Shown: in pieces, positions 49,903-58,819 of the stretch
How positions within the stretch are numbered: position 1 is the first letter of the stretch
How the letters are laid out: every line of letters starts with the position of its first letter
Source of the DNA: Candidatus Alcyoniella australis
GTDB taxonomy: Bacteria > Lernaellota > Lernaellaia > JAVCCG01 > Alcyoniellaceae
Assembly (NCBI GenBank): GCA_030765605.1
Contig: JAVCCG010000048.1
Location: 1 to 64,000, forward strand
Length of the DNA stretch: 64,000 bases
Direction: 5' to 3'
Translations under genes and position numbers: made by a program
Notes under the pieces: generated by a model
The model's database searches: none
What the model was told of the DNA's origin: nothing
What the model saw: the letters and a program-made list of their open reading frames with translations, nothing else

Positions 49903-52734
49903 TCAGTTCGGAAGGGCGAACAGTTCGCGGAACCAATGGGAGAATCTGACGATCGCGCTGGTCGATTCCGGGTTCGCGGAAAGGATGAATTGCGAGATCG
50001 TCTCCAGGATGCCTCCGAACACGATGGCGAACATAGCGATTCCCTTGCCGATGTCCTGCCCCTTGAGGCTTCCCAGCTGTCGGGGCTCGCCCGAGAGGTA
50101 GGCCGAGGCTGCGAACAGCTCCTCGCCGATCAAGGTGTAATCGCATGCGGCGATAAAGAACGGCAGCTGCGCCGGCTGGGCCGTTCCCGCGATCTGGATC
50201 GCGCCGATCAGGTTGCCGGTCTCGGCCAGGATCAGCGACTCGGCATAGAACGAGCCGAGGAAAAAGCAGGTGGCCGGCTTGTCGCGGACCATCATTCCGG
50301 TGACGCCGGCCACGTAGCCGAACTGGTCGTCGGTGAGGTAGGTGATGTTGTCCACGTTGTAGGCGTCGGGACGCCCGGCCTCGAGAAACGCCTCCTTGAC
50401 CACCTCGCGCGCCGTGGTCATCACCAGCGACTTGGAGGTCGGGACGTTGAGCTGCGTGTCGTGCTCGGCGATCGTCTTGGCGATGCGCGAGAGGATCGTC
50501 AGCGACGCCAGGGTTTGCACGTCGTTGATGTCCATGATCCCCGGGACGAACATGATGTTCTTACCCATCTCGGTCGCGCGGCCGATGGCGTCGTCCACCG
50601 CCTCGAGCCCGGCGATCTTGCGGATGAACATCTTGCGGCCCTTCTTGGCGTGCTCGATAAAGAAGATAATCGCAAAACTGATTATCAGCATCACCACGAA
50701 GTAGGGCAGCTTGGCCATGTCGAACCACTGCGGGTGGGACTCAACCGCCTCGGCGGTAATCACCGGATCGCTGGTTACGGCGGAGACCGCCACCACGCGG
50801 TAAGCAAACGAAGTGCGGTTGCTCACGTAGAGATCCAGGTACTCGGTGGTTCCAGTGGGCACGTGGTCGTGCAGCTGGAATTCGCCGGAGTCGATGTTCT
50901 CTTTGGTGGCGCGATAGATGTCGTAGCCCGTGACGCCGGCGCGGCCCGCTGAGCCGACCGGATCGTCAGGGCTGAGATCCCAGGTGATCTTGATCCGACC
51001 GCGCATCCGGCTCGCGTCGGTAACGATCGGCACGGCTTGCACGTTGCTCGGCGGCGCGGGCGGCAGTTTGTCGGTGTAGGCCATGGCCGGCGAGCCGTTA
51101 TTGGCCAGGACGCTCTCCGAATCGCCTTCGACCTTCTTGACGATAACCAGATAATAGTAAGGCACGCCGTCGAGCACATCTTTGTCGTCGATCAGGAAAT
51201 AGTGATCACGCCCCAGTGCGGGCTGAAGCGCCACCCCCTCAAACGGTAGAGAGGGATCCTCGGAGCGCAGAACCTCGTAGCCGATGAACGACTCGTCGGG
51301 CTGACCCTCATCGAGCGTTTCGTCCGGCGAGGCCCTGAACGAGATCAGAATCCGCGAGCCGAAATCGCCGCGCACGTCGCGGGCCAGCACATCTTGGGGC
51401 GGGGCGGCGCTGATCGCGGGCTCGACAACTTGCGGCTCCACGGCTGAGGGTTGATCCGCCGCAGCCTCGGCCGTCGCTGCTGCGTCCCCTGCATCAACAT
51501 CGACGACGACAGACTCTTCACCGGATTCGGTCGCCTGCTGCTGATCATCAAGCTCTTTGTCCGGCATAGCGGGCTCGGGCGGGGCCACGTAGGGCTGCTG
51601 CGCGGCCACTGCCTGAGCAGTGACCGGATTGTCGACGCTCGTCGCGCCGGTGGTCGTGGTCACCACGCGATAGAAATAGGCAACGCCGGGTTGGGCAGTA
51701 CGGTCGGTCCAGGTCTGCTTGCGCGGCCTTGAGTCCTTGTTGCCCACGGCGTCCACGTCGGCGAGCAGGTTCGCCGAATCCTCAAGCCCCGCTGAATCGG
51801 CGGCGCGATAAACCTGATACGATTCGACTATCTGGCGGTAGAGCCCGTCGTCAGGCGATTTTTCCCAAGTCAGGTCGATCCCGCCGTTGATCCCCGGCGC
51901 GGCCTTGACCCAGTCGCCGGGCTTGGGCGGAGCTACGATCACCGCGCCGGAGCACGCGGTGGGCTCGGACTCGCCCTGAACCTTGGCCACCACTCGGTAA
52001 TAGTAAGGTACGGAGTTGGATACGTACTTCGGGTCTTCTTCAACAATTTGCTTGACCGAGGCGTTGATCAACAGGTAGCGCATGGAGTCTGGAGTCGCCG
52101 GTTCGCCGGCCTTGGCCGCGTCCTCGTAGGCTCCGACGTTGAAGCCCAGCAGCTTGGCGGTCTGACCCGATGCGAGGGTTCCGATCCAGACTTCCTGATC
52201 GAACTCGGGGCTCGCGGAACGGTAGATTTCGTAGCCGTTGACCGCATAGCTGCCGGCGTTGTCGTCGCTCGAGGCCTGCCAGACCAAGTGGATCGAGTGT
52301 CCCGAATCGTTGACCGAGTCAAAGGCGGCCAGCGCCCTGGGAGGCGCCGGTACCGGGATCTGGGCCGAGATCATGATCGGACCGATCACTGCGGCCTCGC
52401 CCGGGCCGTTGGGACCTATTGCTTCAACTTTATAGAAGTAGGGAATGTTCGGCCCCACACCCGAATCGCTGAACTCGGTCCGGTCGTACCCCTTGGCTAC
52501 CTGGACCATCCGGTCGGCGTCAGGGCCGTGAAAGATGTTGTACCCCTTTGCTCCCAGCTCATCTCCCAAGGGCTCCCACGAGATCAAGATACTGCGGCCG
52601 TCCTGGCCGATCTCGGCTTTGAGCCCTGTAGGAGCAGGCAAGTTGTCCTGGGCCAGCGCCGGATAGGCAATAAGAGCCAGCGCCGCGCACAGCAGGACAA
52701 GGGCAAAGGACATCTTGCGCAGTTGAACGTCCAT
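49903..52734 (-). CDS. FN3-repeat membrane protein with DUF6754-like cytoplasmic domain
   Basis: A 943-residue protein. Signal peptide (1-28) is followed by four to five fibronectin type III units (about 32-125, 130-265, 270-375, 440-550, 555-670), interrupted by an acidic, Ala-rich linker near 385-430. A membrane helix at about 675-693 leads to a cytoplasmic domain (700-940) with VPGIMDINDVQTLASLTIL, YVAGVTGMMVRDKP, PFFIAACDYTLIGEELFAAS and a hydrophobic IGKGIAMFAIVFGGILETI end. The C-terminal part matches my memory of DUF6754. No catalytic residues are evident. It is probably the central scaffold of the cluster. GGGGGAGG precedes ATG. Confidence 0.65.
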   Translation of the reverse strand: MDVQLRKMSFALVLLCAALALIAYPALAQDNLPAPTGLKAEIGQDGRSILISWEPLGDELGAKGYNIFHGPDADRMVQVAKGYDRTEFSDSGVGPNIPYFYKVEAIGPNGPGEAAVIGPIMISAQIPVPAPPRALAAFDSVNDSGHSIHLVWQASSDDNAGSYAVNGYEIYRSASPEFDQEVWIGTLASGQTAKLLGFNVGAYEDAAKAGEPATPDSMRYLLINASVKQIVEEDPKYVSNSVPYYYRVVAKVQGESEPTACSGAVIVAPPKPGDWVKAAPGINGGIDLTWEKSPDDGLYRQIVESYQVYRAADSAGLEDSANLLADVDAVGNKDSRPRKQTWTDRTAQPGVAYFYRVVTTTTGATSVDNPVTAQAVAAQQPYVAPPEPAMPDKELDDQQQATESGEESVVVDVDAGDAAATAEAAADQPSAVEPQVVEPAISAAPPQDVLARDVRGDFGSRILISFRASPDETLDEGQPDESFIGYEVLRSEDPSLPFEGVALQPALGRDHYFLIDDKDVLDGVPYYYLVIVKKVEGDSESVLANNGSPAMAYTDKLPPAPPSNVQAVPIVTDASRMRGRIKITWDLSPDDPVGSAGRAGVTGYDIYRATKENIDSGEFQLHDHVPTGTTEYLDLYVSNRTSFAYRVVAVSAVTSDPVITAEAVESHPQWFDMAKLPYFVVMLIISFAIIFFIEHAKKGRKMFIRKIAGLEAVDDAIGRATEMGKNIMFVPGIMDINDVQTLASLTILSRIAKTIAEHDTQLNVPTSKSLVMTTAREVVKEAFLEAGRPDAYNVDNITYLTDDQFGYVAGVTGMMVRDKPATCFFLGSFYAESLILAETGNLIGAIQIAGTAQPAQLPFFIAACDYTLIGEELFAASAYLSGEPRQLGSLKGQDIGKGIAMFAIVFGGILETISQFILSANPESTSAIVRFSHWFRELFALPN

Positions 52735-52900
52735 TGGCCTCCCCCGACTTTTCGTTATTTATCGACTACGAATGTGTTGGTTCGGTAAGTCTGAATCTGG
52801 CGCAGAATACGTTACAAATCAGCCTTAGTCAATCCTTCGGCTCAAGACGCATTCGGAATGGGAATCGTTAGAAAGTATCCGGATTGGGCGTGTCCGCGGA

Positions 52901-54031
52901 TCAGCTTTCGATCAGCTCGACGTTGGCCCTGGGCACTACCACCTCCGCCCCGTCGGGGAAGCGAACCTTGAGGATCCGCGCCTTTGAGCCCGACTCCAGT
53001 ACGGTCGGCTCCGAGGGCAATCCAGCCACCTCGCCCAGACGGCCGAAGTACGGCTGCCGGATCACGCGCACCGGGGATCCGACCTCCAGGCCCATCGTCG
53101 CCTCGTGGTGCACTTGGTCGTCGTTGACTACGTCGCTCTCCGCTATGGGGATCACCACCTCGGGACGGATCACGCCGGCGCGAATCTGGGTGGCGCCGTT
53201 GATGCTCGCCAACCGTCCGGCCTTGGACTTGAACAGCTCGAAGGTCTTGCCCGCCATAGTGATCTCGCCGAAGCCCTCGGTGACGATCAGCGTAATTCCG
53301 AGGTCCTCGTGTCCGGTGATCGCCACGCCCAGGTCGTAACCCAGGAAAGCGACCAAGTCCTTGTCGTGGAATCCTCCGGAGACAACGCCCGCGGCGCCGA
53401 CTTCGATCGCCTTGCGCAGGGCCTCGGCGGTCACCAGCTCGCCGCCGATCAGGATCTTGCCCTTGTGCTCGGGCTTGATCAGGTCGGCGGTAAGCTTCTG
53501 CTCGGGCGTTTGGCAGACCATCTCGATCAATCCGTGGGTCTCGCCGCCGATGCCGAAGATGCCCTGGATGAACGAGGCCCGGCATTCGACCACGCAACCC
53601 TCGTCGGGTACGACCTCACAGACCCGGCCGATGATGTAGGCCAACACCTCCACCGGCTTGGGGTAGCCGCGCAGCAGCACCTGACCGGTGATGTCGGAGA
53701 TGTTCTCGATCGTGCCTTCCATTGTGGCCTTGGACTCGCTCTTGAACATGCCGAAGAAGGATTTGGAACGGGCGATGATCTCATCGGCAGAGACCTTGTC
53801 GCCGATCTTCTTGAGCATGATGCTCGGAACTTCCTTGGGCTCGACGTTGCACTGCTGGGCCACGTTGACCAGCGACACGTCTCCGGGAAGATTGGTGCGC
53901 GCCACAGCTTGTTCGGGAACGACCTGATCGTCGAGCTTGACCAGCACCTCGCCTTTGAGCGGCAGGATGCGGCGCTTGCGCACCAGCGTCTGCTCGGTGA
54001 CCTTGAGACCCGGGGTATATGCGTGAGCCAT
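52901..54031 (-). CDS. KOW-motif protein of the MutL/FN3 cluster
   Basis: A 376-residue soluble protein with AAGGAG before ATG. The N-terminal region reads RKRRILPLKGEVLVKLDDQV, then MEGTIENISDITGQVLLRG; the middle has GGETHGLIEMV and repeated glycine-rich beta turns. The C-terminal segment (GSPVRVIRQPYFGRLGEVAGL, near 315-335) is a KOW-type turn as in translation and transcription factors. No signal or membrane helix. It is adjacent to MutL (11 bases) and probably acts with it. A 166-base gap separates it from the FN3 gene. Function unknown. Confidence 0.6.
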   Translation of the reverse strand: MAHAYTPGLKVTEQTLVRKRRILPLKGEVLVKLDDQVVPEQAVARTNLPGDVSLVNVAQQCNVEPKEVPSIMLKKIGDKVSADEIIARSKSFFGMFKSESKATMEGTIENISDITGQVLLRGYPKPVEVLAYIIGRVCEVVPDEGCVVECRASFIQGIFGIGGETHGLIEMVCQTPEQKLTADLIKPEHKGKILIGGELVTAEALRKAIEVGAAGVVSGGFHDKDLVAFLGYDLGVAITGHEDLGITLIVTEGFGEITMAGKTFELFKSKAGRLASINGATQIRAGVIRPEVVIPIAESDVVNDDQVHHEATMGLEVGSPVRVIRQPYFGRLGEVAGLPSEPTVLESGSKARILKVRFPDGAEVVVPRANVELIES

Positions 54032-54042
54032 GGATTAACTCC

Positions 54043-55866
54043 TTACTTGTCCAGTGCGCCGTCGGGGTAGACCTGCCACTCGATCATCCATTGGGTGATC
54101 TTGGCCAGACGGGTATCAACGTCCTCGGGCAACGCCAGCGGACGTCCGCGGCCGTCGAGCAGTACGCCCATCGTGCCGCCTTGCACATCGCGTTCGATGG
54201 CCACGCCCGAACCCTCGCCCAGGTTGAAACCGCGGGCGGGATTGGCGTGCAGCCGGGCCTTGGTGTCCAGACCCAGTTCGATCAGCTTGACATCGCCAAA
54301 TTTGAGCACGCCCTCGTCGATCACCCCCTGATCGCCGACCAGCTTGTAGGTCATGATCTGCTTACCCGGCTTGGTGATGCCGGCGGGCGCAATGCACGTG
54401 CCCAGGTAGACTAGGCAATCTTTGGTAAAGACCTCGGTGGCGGCCTTGGGATGCACTTCGGCCATCACGCCCAGGTGCGGCATCATGAAGATCGAGTCCT
54501 TGGCCAGCTGGGTCACGCCCTCGGGCTGGAACGCGTCGATCATCATCATCGCGGTCTGGTTAAAGCGCGGGGCGTGGCTGAGTACGCCGCCGGAGCCCAC
54601 CAGCAGGTCCAGCGTCAGCATGTTGACCAGGGTTCCACCGGCGTTGGACTGCTGGAAAGTGTCGCCGATGGTGCGCTGCTGCTGCACTCCCTTGAGCTTG
54701 GTGGCGAAGCTTTTATGCTGCACGAACGCCAGGCGCAGCGCCTCTTTGGCGATCGCCTGCTCAAAGATCAGCTCCTCCATGCTCTGCGGGATGGTGGTCG
54801 GCCGGATCATCTTGTTCTTCACGCGGTTGCGCAGGTCCTCCTCGTCCATCGAGAACGGGACCCAGCGCATCACGTTGGCCATCCCGGCCTCGGCAAAGAC
54901 GTTGCTGATCGAGTAGCTCATGCCCAGGTTGGCCGATACCGTGCGGTTGAAGATCCCGGTGAACACCGAAAACACGTCGGTGGTCGCGCCGCCGATGTCA
55001 ACGCCCACGACCTCGATGTCCTGGATCTCGGCCACGCGCTTGAGGATGTTGCCCACAGCGCCGGGGGTGGGCATGATCGGCGCGTCGGTCCATTCCATCA
55101 GCTTGCGGTAGCCCGGCGCCTGGGCCATCACGTGCTCCATGAACAGATCGTGGATCTTCTCGCGCGCCGGCAGCAGGTTCTCGACTTCCATCGACGGGCG
55201 GATGTTGTCGACCATCGACAGGTCGGTCTTCTCGGCCAGGACCTCCTCGATCTTGTCCCGGGCGTCCTTGTTCCCGGCGTAGATCACCGGCAGCTTGTAG
55301 GCCGATCCCAGGCGCGGCTTGGGGTCGGCGGCCGCCACGATCTCGGCCAGATCGACCACGTGCTTGATCGTGCCGCCGTCGGCGCCGCCGGAGAGCAAAA
55401 TCATGTCCGGCCGCAGTTGGCGGATGCGCTCGATCTGCTGGTGGGGCAGGCGCTTGTCGTTGTGCGCCAGCACGTCCATCACGATCGCGCCCGCGCCCAA
55501 CGCGGCGCGCTCCGCACTCTCGGCGGTGATCTTGCGCACCACGCCGGTGACCATCATCTGCAGTCCGCCGCCCGCCGAGCTGGTGCTGATGTAGATGTCG
55601 CACCCGCGGTCGCCCTGAGCGGGCTGGATAATCCTGTCGTTTTCGTCGATCAGTTGACGACCGGCCAGCTCCCCAACCTCGCTCACCGAGTTGAGCACGC
55701 CCATGGTCACGTCCTCGAAGGGGGCCTCGACCGTGGTCGGGGACTCGCCGCGATATGTCTGGCGGTACTCGTCGCCCACCTTTTGGATCATGATCGCCTT
55801 GGTGGTCGTGCTGCCGCAGTCCGTGGCCAGGATGACCTTGATGTCATCGGGCTTCAGATCACTCAT
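54043..55866 (-). CDS. MutL-family ASKHA ATPase (glutamate mutase reactivase-like)
   Basis: Start at 55866 (MSDLKPDDIKV), overlapping the upstream stop. About 607 residues. ILATDCGSTTTKAIMI (phosphate-1 loop) and VGVDIGGATTDVFSVF (phosphate-2) identify the ASKHA (actin/Hsp70-like) fold, and the overall sequence is that of MutL/GlmL proteins beside glutamate mutase and other B12-dependent mutases. LLSGGADGGTIKHV, YAGNKDARD and GSGGVLSHAPRFNQ are further family motifs. No mutase (mutS/mutE, glmS/glmE or mcm) is in the window. In this operon it may instead energise an envelope complex. Confidence 0.82.
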   Translation of the reverse strand: MSDLKPDDIKVILATDCGSTTTKAIMIQKVGDEYRQTYRGESPTTVEAPFEDVTMGVLNSVSEVGELAGRQLIDENDRIIQPAQGDRGCDIYISTSSAGGGLQMMVTGVVRKITAESAERAALGAGAIVMDVLAHNDKRLPHQQIERIRQLRPDMILLSGGADGGTIKHVVDLAEIVAAADPKPRLGSAYKLPVIYAGNKDARDKIEEVLAEKTDLSMVDNIRPSMEVENLLPAREKIHDLFMEHVMAQAPGYRKLMEWTDAPIMPTPGAVGNILKRVAEIQDIEVVGVDIGGATTDVFSVFTGIFNRTVSANLGMSYSISNVFAEAGMANVMRWVPFSMDEEDLRNRVKNKMIRPTTIPQSMEELIFEQAIAKEALRLAFVQHKSFATKLKGVQQQRTIGDTFQQSNAGGTLVNMLTLDLLVGSGGVLSHAPRFNQTAMMMIDAFQPEGVTQLAKDSIFMMPHLGVMAEVHPKAATEVFTKDCLVYLGTCIAPAGITKPGKQIMTYKLVGDQGVIDEGVLKFGDVKLIELGLDTKARLHANPARGFNLGEGSGVAIERDVQGGTMGVLLDGRGRPLALPEDVDTRLAKITQWMIEWQVYPDGALDK

Positions 55867-56302
55867 GGTCACCTCGTTTGCCGCCGCGCCGCGAACGCCT
55901 GGATCGACGCTGCTCGGCGTGGGCCGCCTTCTGCTCATCCCGACGCTCCTGCCGGAGCGCCTCGAAATGGTCTATTCGGTCCAGCAGCAGCTCGACGCTG
56001 CCGCGCTTCTCCAACGTCTGGTAAAAGATCGTGTACTCGCGCCAGTCGAACACCCCGCGAATCATCGGCTCGAAGAACGCCAGGAGTTGGCTGCCCAGGT
56101 AGTTCAGCGGCCGAAGCATTTCGATGAATATCGCGCCCGGCGCGGTCAGGCCCCACTCGACGATCTTCTCGGCCAACCTGTCCAACAGCTTGGACTGCTC
56201 GTCGGTCAGCTCGAGATCCTCGGGCTTTTCTACGGCAAAGGCGTGGGACAGTCCACTACGCAGCCGTTTTCGGCGGCTCGGTTGCGCGTCCGGGGCCTTC
56301 AC
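55859..56302 (-). CDS. Small helical protein of the MutL/FN3 cluster
   Basis: Start is GTG at 56302, overlapping the previous stop (GTGA) with GGAG upstream; the longer ORF is shadow of the neighbour. About 147 residues. Acidic-helical middle (EDLELTDEQSKLLDRLAEKI), then a hydrophobic PGAIFIEMLRPLNYLGSQLL helix and a very basic, repetitive tail (HAEQRRSRRSRRGGKR). The tail could bind nucleic acid or phospholipid. No family recognised. Confidence 0.55.
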   Translation of the reverse strand: MKAPDAQPSRRKRLRSGLSHAFAVEKPEDLELTDEQSKLLDRLAEKIVEWGLTAPGAIFIEMLRPLNYLGSQLLAFFEPMIRGVFDWREYTIFYQTLEKRGSVELLLDRIDHFEALRQERRDEQKAAHAEQRRSRRSRRGGKRGDHE

Positions 56303-56757
56303 TCCGTCTCCCGCGTCTCGCTCGTCGGAGCTTGGCCGGTCGTCTCGATCCTTTGGCGGATGAATCGCAGCACCTCCTCGCGGGGCGTATGTGCAGCCCA
56401 TCGCAGAAAGAACCCGCGAAAATTCTCCAGGCGCGAACGCCTGGCGAACGGGCTGAGGAACACCCCACGGCGTTCGGGGTAGATCCGCTTGATCGAACTC
56501 CAGGCGACGCTGCGCTCGAAGAACAGCAGCCTGCTGCGCACCCCGTGCTCGTCGAGCGTAAAGACCACCGGCATAAAGAATTCCCTGACGCCGATCGCCA
56601 CCACCAGCGCCCCGAAAATCCCCCAATAGACTGAATTTCCCAGGGCCCAGACGGTCCAAAACACCGCGAGCAGACACAGTACAAAGAGCACTGCCTTGCC
56701 CGGCTGAGAAGCGATTGGCAACACTGTCCAGCGATAGTCGACGGACTCGTCACCCAC
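56299..56757 (-). CDS. PH-like-domain membrane protein, first gene of the cluster
   Basis: Start is GTG at 56757 with GGAGGG five bases upstream; an earlier GTG at 56772 lacks a site. About 152 residues. Two membrane helices (about 22-40 and 45-63) are followed by a beta-rich unit (VVFTLDEHGVRSRLLFFERSVAWSSIKRIYPERRGVFLSP) with the strand-turn pattern of bacterial PH (YcxB/DUF2244-type) domains, then a C-terminal helix. It opens the operon running to 45108. Possible lipid or partner-binding role. Confidence 0.55.
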   Translation of the reverse strand: MGDESVDYRWTVLPIASQPGKAVLFVLCLLAVFWTVWALGNSVYWGIFGALVVAIGVREFFMPVVFTLDEHGVRSRLLFFERSVAWSSIKRIYPERRGVFLSPFARRSRLENFRGFFLRWAAHTPREEVLRFIRQRIETTGQAPTSETRETE

Positions 56758-56885
56758 TTCAGCCCTCCGCACTTCCGGCCAAGGCCGGCCAAAGGATAAT
56801 CGAAGCTTGGATCACGGTCAACATGGCGTCAGTAGGCGATAAACATCCTTGACGAGCTCGCCGCGCTACGCTGAGTGAAAGCATC

Positions 56886-57485
56886 TTAGCCAAGCAGGAC
56901 GCTTGATTCACAGGTTTTAACCCCTGCCTCTGCGAGCTCTCTGAGGGCATGTTCTCCGCCCGCGGCCGTAACCGGGGCCACTGCATCGGTCAGCAGCGTG
57001 ACCTCGTAGCCACACTCGATCAGGCCCAGGCAGGCGGCTTTAACGCAGTAGTCCGTGGCGACTCCGAAGACCACGGCATGGCCGCGGCCGACCGAACGCA
57101 GGATCGTCTCGGCCTGCGGATTGGCAAACAGACTGAACACCGGGCTTTCGATCACCGGCTCGACCCCGGGTTGGTAAAGATAGTTCCCGGGCTCGCAACT
57201 GATCCGCTGATGGGGCTCGATCACGGACTGCGGGATCTTTTCCGCACCCGGCGTCCCTCTGACGCAATGCGGCGGGAACTGCTCGAACTCCGGATCGTCC
57301 GGGGCGTGGGCGTCGACGCTGGCCACGATCGGCACGCTGTTTTCAACGGCGAAGCGCACCAGCCGCTCGATGGTCGGAATCAGCGCGTCGGCTCCGGGCA
57401 CGTAAAGCGCTCCGTTGGGCAGCATGAAGTCGTTTTGGGTATCCACATCCACCAACATAATTTCGCCAAGATCGATCATCGTCAT
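56886..57485 (-). CDS. pncA: Nicotinamidase-like isochorismatase hydrolase
   Basis: A 199-residue protein of the isochorismatase fold. The acid residue is in VDVDTQNDFMLPNGAL (first strand), a Lys in PGAEKIPQSV and the nucleophilic Cys in GVATDYCVKAACLG. SVDAHAPDDPEFEQFPPHC holds metal-ligand His/Asp, as in PncA. It deamidates nicotinamide to nicotinate, which the overlapping upstream PncB gene product then converts to NaMN. The four-base overlap (ATGA) supports the pairing. Confidence 0.85.
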   Translation of the reverse strand: MTMIDLGEIMLVDVDTQNDFMLPNGALYVPGADALIPTIERLVRFAVENSVPIVASVDAHAPDDPEFEQFPPHCVRGTPGAEKIPQSVIEPHQRISCEPGNYLYQPGVEPVIESPVFSLFANPQAETILRSVGRGHAVVFGVATDYCVKAACLGLIECGYEVTLLTDAVAPVTAAGGEHALRELAEAGVKTCESSVLLG

Positions 57486-58819
57486 TCCTCCACGATCTTC
57501 AGCCCGGGATCAACGCGCACGTCGTACTCCAAACGCGCGTCAAGGTGCCTGGCCGATTCCGGAAGTTTGCCCAGCTGTTCTGCGGCGCGTTGCTTAATGC
57601 TCTCAAGCGACGGTCGGCCCTCGATCCGCCGTCCGCTCTCCATCACATCGACGAGTTGGGGGCTCGCTGTTGCGGGACCCGGATCGCCGCGCCTTGTCAG
57701 CAGATCGTACAGCGGGAGGCCCTGTTGGTCTGTCGCCCGCCAGACCTGCTTGGCCCAGGGCAGGGTGGCCTTATCAGTGCTGTTCTTGTACGCCGGTTGA
57801 GTTTGGCCGTCGCGCTGGATCTGCACCAGCTTGTACACGCCGGAAAGATTGGGCGCGTCCGCGCTGGTGACCATCTGGGTGCCCACGCCGAACAGGTTGA
57901 TCGACGCGCCCGAGCTGAGCAGCTTGTCGATGCGGTACTCGTCCAGATCGGAGCTGGCCACGATCTTGGTCGCTTGCATTCCGGCTTGGTCGAGGATCGC
58001 GCGCACCTCGTTGGAGGAACGCACCAGGTCGCCCGAGTCAATGCGCACGCCGGTCACCTGCGGACCGAACGAGGCGGCGATCCGCGCTCCGGCCAGGGTG
58101 TCGTAGGTATCGATCAACAGAGTCGCGTTGTGCGGGAAGTCGCGCAGATAAGCGGCAAAGGCGCGTTGCTCGTCGCCGTAGGCCATGATCTGGCTGTGGG
58201 CCACTGTGCCGAAAATCGGCACGTCGAAACGCTGTCCGGCCTCGACGTTGCTGGTGCCCGCGCACCCACCGATGAAGCAGGCGCGCGCCGCGAGTACCGC
58301 GGCCTCGGGCCCGTGGGCGCGACGGCTGCCAAAGTCGACCACCGCGCGACCGCGCGCCGCCGAGCAAATGCGGCTGGCCTTGGTGGCGATCATCGTCTGG
58401 AAAGTGATCTGACTCAGCAGGTAGGTCTCGACTATCTGCGCCTCGATCAACGGTGCGCGCACCTGCAGCAGCGGCTCGCCCGCGAACGCCACTCCGCCCT
58501 CGGGAATCGCGCTGACCGAGCCGCTGAAACGCAGCTCCGCGAGCATCTCGAAAAATGAGGGCGCTACATCGGCGAACACCGGGTGCGATCGTAGGTAGTC
58601 GATCTGGTCGCCGGTGAAATGCAGGTTCTCCAGAAAATCCAGGGCCTGCTCCAGCCCGGCGACCAACAGGTAGTTGCGTTTGGGCGGCAGCTTGCGCACG
58701 AACAGCTCGAAGCAGGCCTGATCGCAAAAGCCCGACTGATGGTAGGAGGCGGCCATGGTCAGCTCGTAGAGATCGGTCAGCAACGCGCCGTGCCCCGACA
58801 TTGCTGTCCGCTCATCCAT
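57482..58819 (-). CDS. pncB: Nicotinate phosphoribosyltransferase
   Basis: Start taken at 58819 (MDERTAMSGHGAL), inside the end of the upstream gene; 58801 is an alternative. About 445 residues. LLTDLYELTMAASY opens the protein as in NAPRTase. FGSRRAHGPEAAVLAARACFIGG, GTVAHSQIMAYG, LIDTYDTLAGA and RIDSGDLVRSS are the substrate and PRPP-site motifs. The enzyme makes nicotinate mononucleotide for NAD. With PncA it gives the full salvage route from nicotinamide. Confidence 0.92.
   Translation of the reverse strand: MDERTAMSGHGALLTDLYELTMAASYHQSGFCDQACFELFVRKLPPKRNYLLVAGLEQALDFLENLHFTGDQIDYLRSHPVFADVAPSFFEMLAELRFSGSVSAIPEGGVAFAGEPLLQVRAPLIEAQIVETYLLSQITFQTMIATKASRICSAARGRAVVDFGSRRAHGPEAAVLAARACFIGGCAGTSNVEAGQRFDVPIFGTVAHSQIMAYGDEQRAFAAYLRDFPHNATLLIDTYDTLAGARIAASFGPQVTGVRIDSGDLVRSSNEVRAILDQAGMQATKIVASSDLDEYRIDKLLSSGASINLFGVGTQMVTSADAPNLSGVYKLVQIQRDGQTQPAYKNSTDKATLPWAKQVWRATDQQGLPLYDLLTRRGDPGPATASPQLVDVMESGRRIEGRPSLESIKQRAAEQLGKLPESARHLDARLEYDVRVDPGLKIVEE

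Noticed and set aside
54451-56127. 558-codon open frame opposite MutL
   Set aside because: Complement of a conserved ASKHA gene, with repetitive HD/LV-rich composition; a shadow.
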